Shown: piece by piece, positions 10,399 to 18,744 of the stretch
Layout: each line of letters begins with the position of its first letter
Numbering within the stretch: the first letter of the stretch is position 1
Origin: Ferrimonas senticii DSM 18821
GTDB taxonomy: Bacteria; Pseudomonadota; Gammaproteobacteria; Enterobacterales; Shewanellaceae
Length of the DNA: 64,000 bases
Direction: 5' to 3'
NCBI RefSeq assembly: GCF_000422665.1
Contig: NZ_KE383899.1
Location: 136,915 to 200,914 of the forward strand
Notes under the pieces: generated by a model
The model's input: only the letters and a program-made list of their open reading frames with translations
Databases searched by the model: none
What the model was told of the DNA's origin: nothing
Translations under genes and position numbers: made by a program

Positions 10399-11254
10399 AG
10401 GTCAGCAAGCGGCTAGAGGTTTGGCGCCAAACCAAGCCGATTTCACGATATGGGGCGCTGCCTTGCGGCTGGTAGGCTTCCAGGCTGGTGCCAGTCAAAA
10501 TACCCGCATCAATGGCCATCTGTGGCAGGAAGGTGGTGCCCAGTTTGGAGTCCACCATCTGCACTAGGGTATGCAAACTGGTGGCGGCAAACGGGTTGAT
10601 CTTGGCGCTGTTCTTCAGATCACAGGCACTGATGGCGTGGCCGGTAATGCAATGCTCACGTTGCAGCAAGAAGATGCTTTGATCCGGGAAGTCTTCATAT
10701 TCCAGATCGTCGCCATTGATTGGCTGATCTTGGTGAGCCACCAACTTAAACGGATCGATCCCCACCGACATGCTGTGAAAACCACTGGTATCGACCGGCA
10801 ATGCCAACAACAACAGATCCAGTTCGCCACTGCCCAGCGCCGCAATCAGATTGTCGGTGGTGTCTTCCCGCAGCAGCAGGCTTAACTGGGGAAACTGCTT
10901 CTGGCTCTCTTTCACCACCCGATTTAGCAAAAACGGCGCGATGGTTGGGATACAACCCAAGCGGATGGTGCCAGCCATCGGTTCACCAGCACTGCGTGCC
11001 AGCTCGGTCATCTCGCCGACTTCCGCCAGCAACGCCCGCGAGCGTACCACCACATCTTCACCCAAGGCGGTGAACATAAACGACTTATGATCACGTTCGA
11101 TCAGTTGCCCGCCCAGTTGCTCTTCCAGATTTTGAATGCCAGAGGACAGCGTCGATTGGCTCACGTGGCAGGCTTTGGCGGCGCGGTTAAAGTTTTGCTC
11201 ACGATGCAGCTGCACCAAATAGTACAGGTTCTTGAGGCTGGGTAATTTGGTCAT
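10352..11254 (-). CDS. oxyR: Peroxide-sensing LysR regulator OxyR
   Basis: Redox-activated transcription factor of the peroxide response. It has 300 residues: an N-terminal winged HTH (~5-65) and a regulatory domain. The redox pair is C202 and C211 in REHCITGHAISAC, with the same 9-residue spacing as C199/C208 of E. coli OxyR. The motif ATSLHTLVQMV that follows also matches OxyR. The 3' end overlaps the adenylate cyclase gene tail-to-tail. Confidence 0.94.
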   Translation of the reverse strand: MTKLPSLKNLYYLVQLHREQNFNRAAKACHVSQSTLSSGIQNLEEQLGGQLIERDHKSFMFTALGEDVVVRSRALLAEVGEMTELARSAGEPMAGTIRLGCIPTIAPFLLNRVVKESQKQFPQLSLLLREDTTDNLIAALGSGELDLLLLALPVDTSGFHSMSVGIDPFKLVAHQDQPINGDDLEYEDFPDQSIFLLQREHCITGHAISACDLKNSAKINPFAATSLHTLVQMVDSKLGTTFLPQMAIDAGILTGTSLEAYQPQGSAPYREIGLVWRQTSSRLLTFRTLGQMIQQLLPTK

Positions 11255-11370
11255 AATAACGATTGCTCTTTCTAATCGATAAAAGCGTTTATCTCATATT
11301 TACCCGATGCCGTCATAGTACCGTTCACATTTTCTTGCCATTGATTGATCTAAGCCGACCTCCGCCGCCA

Positions 11371-11982
11371 CTATTTGCTGGCAAATGCCGCCTCGACCAG
11401 ATCATCGATGGTCAGCTGGAATGAACTGACGCAATGCTCCATAAACCACGCCACTTCTGGCAACTGCTCGATAAATGGCGCTAACGCCAATAGCACCTTG
11501 CGCTCGGTGCCTTCAAACTCCATATTGCCAGCACGCAGCTCCGACAATGCCTTGGTATAGGCCGACAACAGATCCGCCGCTTTGACCAACTGCGCAGTCT
11601 CATCATCGCCATGTTGGTTGAGCAGTTGTTGATAATCCGCCTGCAGTGGCTTTGGCACAGTCCCGAGTAATAGCTCGGTTGCGATGGTTTCCATCTCTCG
11701 GCACAGCTCAAGCATTCGCGGCGCCGAGTATTTAATGCCACTGTTGACGTCTTCGGTCAGTACCTCTGGGGCATCATGAAACAGCGCCAGCACCGCCAGC
11801 GCATTGGCGTCTACCGGCGGTTTATCGGTAAACAAGCGATTGCGAATAAGCCCTAATGCATGGGCAAACATCGCCACCTGCATACTGTGTTCGGCGACGT
11901 TTTCGGCGCGAGTTGGATTGGACTTGCCCCAACGATGGACGTTCTGCATTCGCGACATCAAAGCAAAAAATACCGGTTGCAT
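11371..11982 (-). CDS. yfbR: 5'-deoxynucleotidase YfbR
   Basis: HD-domain phosphohydrolase that dephosphorylates deoxyribonucleoside 5'-monophosphates, helping balance dNTP pools. The HD residues are seen in ENVAEHSMQVAM, LALFHDAPEVLTED and LVKAADLLSAY. The product is 203 residues from the ATG at 11982, which has AGAGG 5 nt upstream; a GTG two codons earlier is possible but overlaps the ribosome site. Confidence 0.92.
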   Translation of the reverse strand: MQPVFFALMSRMQNVHRWGKSNPTRAENVAEHSMQVAMFAHALGLIRNRLFTDKPPVDANALAVLALFHDAPEVLTEDVNSGIKYSAPRMLELCREMETIATELLLGTVPKPLQADYQQLLNQHGDDETAQLVKAADLLSAYTKALSELRAGNMEFEGTERKVLLALAPFIEQLPEVAWFMEHCVSSFQLTIDDLVEAAFASK

Positions 11983-12142
11983 GCGCACCTCTCTAATGGT
12001 TGCTCAAAATTCATCCTTAGCGGCAATAAGCTAGCGGCTAAGCCCCCTAAGTTGCTAACGAAAACGTGATTTTTTAATGGCTTGGGCTGATCTAACGCAA
12101 ACTCGCTTCGAAACCAGCAGATTGGCTGCTACCCTTGCGGCC

Positions 12143-13276
12143 ATGAACGACTTTGATTGGGCGGCGTTGTCTGCCCGCCTTACCGAACAGGCCCGCACGC
12201 TGGGGTTTCGCGATCTGGGGATTGCCGATATTGACCTAAGCGATGAGTGGCCACACCTGCAGCAGTGGCTCGCCAATCAATACCATGGTGAGATGGACTA
12301 CATGGCGCGCCACGGCGATATGCGCTGTCATCCAGAACAGTTGCATCAGGGCACGCTGAAAGTGATCTCGGTGGTGATGGACTATCTGCCTGAGCACGCC
12401 GAATTTGCGCAAACGTTGTCGCAACCAAGCAAAGCCTATATCAGCCGCTATGCCGGCGGTCGTGACTACCACAAGCTAATGCGCAATCGCCTTAAGCAAC
12501 TTGGCGACTGGCTTAAACAACAACTGCCAGATCAGCTGTCACTGGACTTTCGCCCCTTTGTCGATTCGGCGCCGATCTTAGAACGGCCATTGGCGCGTAA
12601 CGCCGGCCTTGGTTGGGTTGGCAAACACTCACTGCTGCTTAACCAGCAAGCCGGCAGTTGGTTCTTTATCGGCGAGTTACTGATCAATTTGCCGCTGCTC
12701 AGCACCGCCGCCAGCAGCCAAGGCGATTGCGGTAACTGCGGCGCCTGCATCACCATCTGCCCGACCGGCGCGATTGTTGCCCCGTATGTGGTTGATGGTC
12801 GCCGCTGTATCAGCTATTTGACCATCGAGGCCGATGGCGCCATCCCGATGGCCCTGCGCGCTGCGCTGGGCAACCGCATCTACGGTTGTGACGACTGCCA
12901 GTTAGTGTGCCCACACAATCGTCAGGCACCACTGACTCAAGAGGCTGATTTTCAAACTCGGCCACAGCTGCGCCAGCCGGATCTACTGGCGTTATGGCAG
13001 TGGGATGAAGCCACCTTCTTAAAGCAAACGGAAGGATCGCCAATTCGTCGCATCGGCTTTCGCCGCTGGCAGCGCAATCTGGCGGTGGCACTTGGCAATA
13101 GCGGTTTGGGCGAGGTCGCCATCACCGCGTTGCGGGGCAACTTGGGCCTAGTCGATGAAATGGTCGATGAGCATATCCACTGGGCGGTAGCCCGCTTGAC
13201 CGAGCAGCAACAGCAAAACCGCCAGCAACAGCGGCTGATCCGCATTGTCGAAAAAGGCTTACCACGGGACGCTTAG
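12143..13276 (+). CDS. queG: Epoxyqueuosine reductase QueG
   Basis: Cobalamin- and Fe-S-dependent reductase for the last step of queuosine synthesis in tRNA. Two 4Fe-4S motifs are present: CGNCGACITICPTGA and CDDCQLVCPHN. Other family stretches are RPFVDSAPILERPLA and GLGWVGKHSLLLN. The ATG at 12143 (MNDFDWAALSARLTEQA) aligns with known N-termini; an in-frame ATG at 12077 would add 22 residues unlike the family. Its TAG shares bases with the dodecin stop on the other strand. The usual neighbours nnr, tsaE and orn are not here. Confidence 0.93.
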   Translation: MNDFDWAALSARLTEQARTLGFRDLGIADIDLSDEWPHLQQWLANQYHGEMDYMARHGDMRCHPEQLHQGTLKVISVVMDYLPEHAEFAQTLSQPSKAYISRYAGGRDYHKLMRNRLKQLGDWLKQQLPDQLSLDFRPFVDSAPILERPLARNAGLGWVGKHSLLLNQQAGSWFFIGELLINLPLLSTAASSQGDCGNCGACITICPTGAIVAPYVVDGRRCISYLTIEADGAIPMALRAALGNRIYGCDDCQLVCPHNRQAPLTQEADFQTRPQLRQPDLLALWQWDEATFLKQTEGSPIRRIGFRRWQRNLAVALGNSGLGEVAITALRGNLGLVDEMVDEHIHWAVARLTEQQQQNRQQQRLIRIVEKGLPRDA

Positions 13277-13479
13277 CCGCGGTTAATGCCCACTTTGACG
13301 GTCACCTGCCAATGGGCGATCTTATCATCCTGCAGGTGACAGCGGGTTTCCACCACCTCTAACCAGCGCAGTTGCCGGTGCGTTTTGGCCACCGACGCCA
13401 CCGCATTGGCAATGGCGTCGTCGCTGCTGACCGTTGACGAACCGGTCACTTCGATCTTTTCATAGATATGATGGGGCAT
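13273..13479 (-). CDS. Dodecin family flavin-binding protein
   Basis: Small (68-residue) protein that forms hollow dodecamers storing flavin. The family core is clear: YEKIEVTGSS near the start, then HRQLRWLEVVETRCHL with the flavin-stacking tryptophan at W39, and HWQVTVKVG at the end. It converges on queG; the two stop codons overlap within the tetranucleotide TTAG at 13273-13276. Confidence 0.92.
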   Translation of the reverse strand: MPHHIYEKIEVTGSSTVSSDDAIANAVASVAKTHRQLRWLEVVETRCHLQDDKIAHWQVTVKVGINRG

Positions 13480-13827
13480 ACTTACCGCTCCGACAGTAAC
13501 AAGAGTTCGCCAAGTGTAGGACTAAGTCGGCCAATTTCACCGATTTGCGGATCGGTCACCCAATAAAAAAAGCCCAGTTATCGCGGATAACTGGGCTAAG
13601 AGCTGCCGACAGGAAGCACGACTCACTCAACAACTGCGACTGTGACAGACTGGTGCCGCCACAGCAACTTTCACTAGTGCATTTAAACAGATAAACATCA
13701 GTCACTTAACTATCTTTGCTAGGGTTTGGCTGAAACGATATGTGATATCAACAAGATAAATCACTACGTCATCGAGCCGTTACCAGCGAAACCACCAAAT
13801 TGCATAATTAATTGGATTTTATAACTA
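13480..13827. other. Dodecin-mutT intergenic region
   Basis: A 348 bp stretch with no supported ORF. It holds an orphan leftward terminator at 13565-13597 and about 200 bp of AT-rich DNA upstream of it, which must also contain the promoters of dodecin (left end) and mutT (right end). Confidence 0.5.
13565..13597 (-). terminator. Orphan rho-independent terminator (leftward), possible sRNA 3' end
   Basis: A perfect 12-bp stem (13571-13582 with 13586-13597), loop GCG, followed on the minus strand by seven T. It points leftward, but the nearest gene to its right, mutT, is transcribed rightward, so no annotated gene feeds into it. This is the arrangement expected for a short non-coding transcript starting somewhere in 13620-13800. 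Confidence 0.7.
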
Positions 13828-14223
13828 ATGATTGTTGATGTTGTGGCTGCGGTTATCAGTCACCAAAACCAACTGTTTATCGCCAAGCGCCATCCTGACA
13901 GTTATCTTGGCGGTTTTTGGGAGTTTCCCGGCGGCAAAATTGAGGCCGGCGAAAGCCCACAGCAAGCGCTTAAGCGCGAAATCGAAGAGGAGTTGTCGAT
14001 AACCGTAACCGTTGGCCACTACCTTGCCAGCAGTGAGCATGACTACGGCGACAAGATCGTGCGCCTGCATGGCTACCTGTGCCACTGGCACGGCGATCGG
14101 ATTGCGCTTACCGGCAGCCATAGCGAGTTTGCGTGGATCGATGCCAACCACATTGATCGGCGCACGTTAGCCCCGGCGGATCTGCCGCTGCTGGATGCAC
14201 TGCTAGTTAAAATGGCGAACTAA
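13828..14223 (+). CDS. mutT: 8-oxo-dGTP diphosphatase MutT
   Basis: Nudix hydrolase that sanitises the nucleotide pool by converting 8-oxo-dGTP to the monophosphate. The Nudix box is complete in GGKIEAGESPQQALKREIEEEL. The 131-residue length fits MutT (129 in E. coli). The final SEFAWIDANHI segment also matches. No strong Shine-Dalgarno precedes the ATG. Unlike E. coli it is not next to secA. Confidence 0.9.
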   Translation: MIVDVVAAVISHQNQLFIAKRHPDSYLGGFWEFPGGKIEAGESPQQALKREIEEELSITVTVGHYLASSEHDYGDKIVRLHGYLCHWHGDRIALTGSHSEFAWIDANHIDRRTLAPADLPLLDALLVKMAN

Positions 14224-14313
14224 TTCGCTGATCTGCGCCACGAAAGCGGTCAGTAAAGTTGACCGTCGGGGCGCCACTCCCTAGCCTTTGGCTACCTTAG
14301 ATAGACGCGGAAT

Positions 14314-15219
14314 ATGACCATGACTGAGTCCGTAGCAAACCCTTTTAACGCCGAACTGTGGGAACCGGTTGCCGGTTTCAACTTTGAGGACATCACCTAC
14401 CACCGCGCCAGAGAACACGGCACGGTGCGGATCGCCTTTAACCGCCCAGATTGCTTAAACGCGTTTCGTCCGAAAACCGTTGACGAACTCTACACCGCGC
14501 TGGATCACGCCCGCCAGTGGTCTGACGTTGGCTGCGTTCTGATTACCGGCAACGGCCCATCTAAAAAAGGCCAGTGGTCATTCTCCTCCGGCGGCGACCA
14601 ACGTATCCGTGGCAAAGATGGCTACAAATACGAAGGCGAAGAGGGTCAAGCGGATGTGGCTCGCATGGGCCGTCTGCACATTCTTGAGGTGCAGCGCCTG
14701 ATCCGCTTTATGCCAAAAGTGGTGATCGCCGTGGTACCAGGCTGGGCAGCCGGTGGCGGCCACAGCTTACACGTGGTGTGTGACATGAGCTTGGCCTCGA
14801 AAGAGCACGCCATCTTCAAGCAAACCGATCCTGACGTGGCCTCGTTTGATTCCGGCTACGGCAGCGCTTACTTGGCCAAGATGGTTGGCCAAAAGCGCGC
14901 CCGTGAGATCTTCTTCTGCGGCTTTAACTACTCTGCCCAAGAAGCTTACGAGATGGGGATGGTTAACAAGGTGGTGCCACACGCCGAGCTGGAAACCGAA
15001 GCACTGCGTTGGGCCAAAGAGATCAACTCCAAATCACCTACCGCGATGCGGATGTTGAAGTACGGCTTTAACCTGCCGGACGATGGTCTGGTTGGTCAGC
15101 AGTTGTTCGCCGGTGAAGCCACCCGTTTGGCCTACGGCACCGAAGAGGCCCAAGAGGGCCGCGATGCGTTCCTAGAGCGCCGCGATCAAGACTTCTCTAA
15201 GTTCCCATACCATTACTAA
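14314..15219 (+). CDS. menB: 1,4-dihydroxy-2-naphthoyl-CoA synthase MenB
   Basis: Crotonase-fold ring-closing enzyme of menaquinone synthesis. Family motifs: FNRPDCLNAFRPKTVDEL, SSGGDQRIRG, GWAAGGGHSLHVVCD (oxyanion hole) and DSGYGSAYLAKMVGQKRARE. The length, 301 residues, is slightly over the E. coli protein. It stands alone, away from other men genes. Menaquinone is the expected electron donor for the sulfite respiration genes a few kb downstream. Confidence 0.94.
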   Translation: MTMTESVANPFNAELWEPVAGFNFEDITYHRAREHGTVRIAFNRPDCLNAFRPKTVDELYTALDHARQWSDVGCVLITGNGPSKKGQWSFSSGGDQRIRGKDGYKYEGEEGQADVARMGRLHILEVQRLIRFMPKVVIAVVPGWAAGGGHSLHVVCDMSLASKEHAIFKQTDPDVASFDSGYGSAYLAKMVGQKRAREIFFCGFNYSAQEAYEMGMVNKVVPHAELETEALRWAKEINSKSPTAMRMLKYGFNLPDDGLVGQQLFAGEATRLAYGTEEAQEGRDAFLERRDQDFSKFPYHY

Positions 15220-15237
15220 AATCACCCGTACAGACGC

Positions 15238-15265
15238 AAAGAGCAGCTTATAAGCTGCTCTTTTT
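15238..15265 (+). terminator. menB terminator
   Basis: Palindrome of 13-bp arms (15238-15250 with 15251-15263) running into a T run; in practice a stem with a small AT loop. It lies 18 bp after the menB stop. Confidence 0.85.
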
Positions 15266-15278
15266 GTATCTAGGGGAT

Positions 15279-15484
15279 AGTTTGTAGTTTTCAGTGAATA
15301 GCTATCAGTTAACAGCCAGAGCAAGCTGTCCTACGGCTCAGGATTACGCTCTTAACTAACCACTAAAAACTGATCACTGTTGGCTTTTAGTTTGTAGTTT
15401 TCAGTGAATAGCTATCAGTTAACAGCCAAAGCAAGCTGCCCTGCGACTCAGGATTACGCTCTTAACTAACCACTAAAAACTGAT
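15279..15484. repeat. Two tandem copies of a ~95-bp intergenic repeat, 110-bp period
   Basis: Copy 1 spans about 15279-15376 and copy 2 about 15389-15484. They are nearly identical, with only a handful of substitutions, and are separated by ~12 bp. Each begins with TTTGTAGTTTTCAGTGAATA and ends in CACTAAAAACTGAT, and the two ends are imperfect inverted repeats of each other. No ORF is present. A related fragment occurs near 48255-48296. Confidence 0.85.
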
Positions 15485-15528
15485 AACTAACAACTGATCA
15501 CTATTTACTCACGCTAGAGTCAGCGCCA

Positions 15529-16824
15529 CTACATCGCCAATTCATTGCGGGTCATCCACACCGCCAATTGCCCCATCATCGGCACAATCCACACCGCGGT
15601 ATTATCGTCTTGATAGAGACGATAGAAATAAAGCTCTTCATCGAAGATGCTGTGCTTGCGAATTTTGCGATAAAACTCAGACGCCGAGGCATGAACGTTG
15701 TCTGGCTTGGAAAGCTCTTTAGAGTCGATCTGTACATGGAACACGTCCACCAAATGGCCATCGATCTCTTGCGAATATTGGTTGAAATGGCCGCGCACCT
15801 TGTAGCTAACCGGCGTGGTTTCACAATCTTCATCGGTGATGCAGGTGGATGAGAAAAACACCCCGTTATTGGCGCTCTCGTACACAAACGACATGCTGTA
15901 ATCGGCGCGGATCAGCAGTTCATTCGCCACCGGAAAATAGATGTTACTGTGGTAGTAGTGCTCCAGCACATCGCCACTGTAGTCATCCTCTGGCATTTGC
16001 GGCAAGCGATTGTATTTGATCCGATTTTCCATCACCCGACTGGTGTTTAGGAAATTAGCAATATCCAGCCCTGCCGGTTGCGAATTGATCGCGGTGATAT
16101 TGATTAGGTTCTTACCGGCGCAATAGCCATCGATAAAGTCAGGGCAGATCCCCACCGAATAGGTTTGCCCGTCGGTCACCGCAAAAGCGCCAAAACGGTC
16201 AAATAGTCGAATCGGTTGCGATTCTGGCAACAGATGCTTTTGCCACATATTGGCTTGGGTATTGGTGTTGTCACCAAGATAGTACAGCTCGGCATTGTCT
16301 TTGATGCCGCCCAAATTCAGCGGCATCTCGCTCTGGTAGTGCCATTGGCTGCGCTGTTTCAGCATCTTGTGATAGTCACTGATGTACCACACCATCGACA
16401 CCAGCAGCATCAACAGTGCCGCCCCAGAAAACCACAAGTTGTTGCTGTAGCGGCTAACACGGCCGACCACAACCGGCTCTGATTGCGGCAATGGCGCAGT
16501 CGGTTGCAGTTCCGGCGCGGCTTCTAGTTGTTCGATATGTAATTTGTAACCCCGGCGAGCAGCGGTTTTTAATTGCAGTTGCGGGTAGGGTTCCAGCTTT
16601 TTACGCAGGGTGCTGATGCACTGAGTCAGTGATGTGGCCGCCACCACGCGATCGGGCCAACCGATCGCCAATAGATCTTCTTTGGTAAAAATTTCGTCAG
16701 GAGTGGCCGCCAAGCAGGCGAGCACCTTGGCCTCAGCAAAGGTCAGGCCGATCTCAATCTCATTGCCGCTATCCAGCAGCATATTGCCCTGTTCATCTAA
16801 CACCAAGTCCGGGGTCAGTCGCAC
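15529..16824 (-). CDS. ToxR/CadC-like membrane-anchored transcriptional regulator
   Basis: A winged-helix DNA-binding domain of the OmpR/PhoB type fills about residues 5-95 (EIEIGLTFAEAKVLACLA, TSLTQCISTLRKKLEPYPQ, RRGYKLHIEQ). A proline/glutamate-rich linker follows, then one transmembrane segment (LWFSGAALLMLLVSMVWYI, ~130) and a ~280-residue periplasmic domain with several cysteines. GTG at 16824 is chosen because GGAGG lies 6 nt upstream; a TTG ten codons earlier overlaps that site. The gene follows nosY on the same strand, so it is a candidate regulator of the sulfite/copper island, but no sequence evidence fixes its target or signal. Confidence 0.8.
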   Translation of the reverse strand: MRLTPDLVLDEQGNMLLDSGNEIEIGLTFAEAKVLACLAATPDEIFTKEDLLAIGWPDRVVAATSLTQCISTLRKKLEPYPQLQLKTAARRGYKLHIEQLEAAPELQPTAPLPQSEPVVVGRVSRYSNNLWFSGAALLMLLVSMVWYISDYHKMLKQRSQWHYQSEMPLNLGGIKDNAELYYLGDNTNTQANMWQKHLLPESQPIRLFDRFGAFAVTDGQTYSVGICPDFIDGYCAGKNLINITAINSQPAGLDIANFLNTSRVMENRIKYNRLPQMPEDDYSGDVLEHYYHSNIYFPVANELLIRADYSMSFVYESANNGVFFSSTCITDEDCETTPVSYKVRGHFNQYSQEIDGHLVDVFHVQIDSKELSKPDNVHASASEFYRKIRKHSIFDEELYFYRLYQDDNTAVWIVPMMGQLAVWMTRNELAM

Positions 16825-16982
16825 GCTCTTCCTCCAATGATGAACTGGGCTCAATCGCCACCATTTCCGGCGCTAAAAAGCGCTTTTAGGTTTTTTTAGT
16901 AATTATTCAGCCTGAAAACGGCAATGTCCGTGATCCTGTTGGCAATCATATCGGCGCTTGGGGCGAGAAAAGATGAAATTCA

Positions 16983-17026
16983 TCAAAGTACGATCTAGAT
17001 CGGGATCCTTTTTGATCGCACTTTGA
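16983..17026. promoter_or_regulatory. Imperfect 13-bp inverted repeat between nosY and the ToxR-like gene
   Basis: Arms TCAAAGTACGATC (16983-16995) and GATCGCACTTTGA (17014-17026) match at 12 of 13 positions, 18 bp apart. The flank on the minus strand is not T-rich, so this looks more like an operator about 160 bp upstream of the regulator start than a terminator. Confidence 0.4.
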
Positions 17027-17039
17027 TTTAATCAGGCTT

Positions 17040-17855
17040 TTACAACCATTTACAGCGAAGTTGCCAACGCGCCAACAAACCGAAGAGGGTCAGCCATAGC
17101 AGTAAACCAAGGCTGGCTAGACTCCAGTGCCAGCCACTGCCAGATAGCAGCGCCATCACCCCATTGATGGTTTCTGGTTGCTGTGCCAGCACCGTGGTTA
17201 GCCGGAACAGATCGACCGGATTAACCAGCATCAGCATTCGCGCCCACTGTGGCATCCCCAAGTCCGCCACCAACAATGCCAGCACCCCCAGGTCCCACAG
17301 CAGCACCAGCACAAACCACAACGCGAACAGTTGTGCCAGCGCCCGACCTTTGCTGATCACTCGGCTCGATAACCACAGCGCCAGTGCCATAAACACCAAG
17401 CCCAACAACATCGCATTGAGGGTCAATTGCGCCAGCCCCAGCAGAAGCGGCAGCAGCGCATCGACCTTATTCACCAAGGAGCCGGCGCTGATCAGCATCG
17501 CGATCAACAAGGTGGTTACCAATATCGCCCCAAGGCCAACAAATTTGCCCCACAGCAATTGGCTGCGGCTAAGCGGGTAGCTCAATAACAACAGCAAGGT
17601 GCCCTGCTCCTGCTCACCGACGACCGCATCGTAGCTCAGCAAGATCGCAATCAATGGCACCATCACCGCCAGTAGGGTACTTAGCGAGATCAGCAATTGC
17701 GGCAGCGGCAGCACTTCGGCGCTGCCAGAACCGGCACCACCAAAATGGCAGATCAGCAACGACAACGCCGTTAGCAACACCGAGAGCAACAATACCCAGC
17801 GGCTGCGAACGCCATCTCGAAACTCTTTGGCAGCAATAATAGAGATAATGTTCAT
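17040..17855 (-). CDS. nosY: NosY-like ABC-2 type permease
   Basis: Inner-membrane permease of 271 residues with six hydrophobic segments, beginning MNIISIIAAKEFRDGVRSRW, the standard NosY start. It pairs with the NosF ATPase (4 bp apart). In denitrifiers NosDFY with NosL supports copper-site assembly of nitrous oxide reductase. No nosZ is present; the cluster lies beside sirA, so its client here is probably the haem-copper sulfite reductase. Confidence 0.9.
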   Translation of the reverse strand: MNIISIIAAKEFRDGVRSRWVLLLSVLLTALSLLICHFGGAGSGSAEVLPLPQLLISLSTLLAVMVPLIAILLSYDAVVGEQEQGTLLLLLSYPLSRSQLLWGKFVGLGAILVTTLLIAMLISAGSLVNKVDALLPLLLGLAQLTLNAMLLGLVFMALALWLSSRVISKGRALAQLFALWFVLVLLWDLGVLALLVADLGMPQWARMLMLVNPVDLFRLTTVLAQQPETINGVMALLSGSGWHWSLASLGLLLWLTLFGLLARWQLRCKWL

Positions 17856-17859
17856 GGTG

Positions 17860-18744
17860 TTACGCCCGCTGACAGTGGTGATAGATCTGGCTTAGACCCA
17901 CCGGTTTTAACTGGAAATCATTGCAGCCAAGGCGGCCAATAACGTGCTGCAGTAGCGCCCCCTGCTGCACTGGCTCATAACCGATGCTGTGATTGGTCGC
18001 ATCGTAAGCGCCAATGTAGGGATCATCCTGCGCCAACGCCGCAACCGCTGGCGGCAGCTGCAATTGACTCTGCAGCCCGCTCTGTTGCTGCAAGCTTGGC
18101 AGATCGCCCAGCCCCTTAATGCGGCCACCGGCGACAATCAGCGCCCGATCAAGATGCGGTTCAATCAGAGTCAGTTCGTGGGTGCAGATCACCACCGCGG
18201 TGCCACGGGCACGGATATCGGCGATCTGCTGATAGAACGCCATCGATGCGCTGGGATCCAGACCCACGGTAGGTTCATCCAGCAACAGCAACTTCGGCTC
18301 GCTTAATAGCGCCTGTGCCAATCCTAACCGCTGTTTCATCCCTTTGGAGTAGGTCGCTACCCGTTTATCGGCAGCGTATTGCAGCCCCTGCTCGGTCAGC
18401 AGTCGCTCCACTTTGTGAGCGGCGATGCCGCGCAGCTTGGCAAAGTACTGCAGCACTTCGCGGCCACTTAGATTGTCATACAAGCTAACCTGTTCTGGCA
18501 GGTAGCCCACCGACAACTGACCACGTTGACGGCTGTCGGATGGATCGCCACCGAGCACCCGAACATGGCCTTGGTCGGGACGCAGTAGCCCCAACATCAT
18601 CTTGATTAGGGTGGTTTTGCCGGCACCGTTATGGCCGAGCAGCGCCAAAAGCTCGCCCTCGGCGATGGTCACACTGACGTTATCCAACGCCTGATGGTTG
18701 CCAAACCGCTTACTGACGCGGTCAATCGCTACCACTTCACTCAT
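17860..18744 (-). CDS. nosF: NosF-like ABC transporter ATPase
   Basis: Cytoplasmic ATP-binding subunit of the NosDFY complex, 294 residues. Walker A GHNGAGKTT at 37-45, signature YSKGMKQRLGLAQAL, Walker B LLLDEPTVGLD and switch histidine in VVICTHELT are intact. Its ATG overlaps the nosD stop by 4 bp, so the genes are translationally coupled. It powers conformational work on the periplasmic NosD partner rather than classical solute transport, as known for the nos system. Confidence 0.92.
   Translation of the reverse strand: MSEVVAIDRVSKRFGNHQALDNVSVTIAEGELLALLGHNGAGKTTLIKMMLGLLRPDQGHVRVLGGDPSDSRQRGQLSVGYLPEQVSLYDNLSGREVLQYFAKLRGIAAHKVERLLTEQGLQYAADKRVATYSKGMKQRLGLAQALLSEPKLLLLDEPTVGLDPSASMAFYQQIADIRARGTAVVICTHELTLIEPHLDRALIVAGGRIKGLGDLPSLQQQSGLQSQLQLPPAVAALAQDDPYIGAYDATNHSIGYEPVQQGALLQHVIGRLGCNDFQLKPVGLSQIYHHCQRA

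Noticed and set aside
15279-15484. Repeat pair as a CRISPR array
   Set aside because: Only two long units with no unique spacers and no cas genes.
16870-16900. Terminator near AAAAGCGCTTTT
   Set aside because: The stem is only about 5 bp and no gene ends nearby in the right direction.
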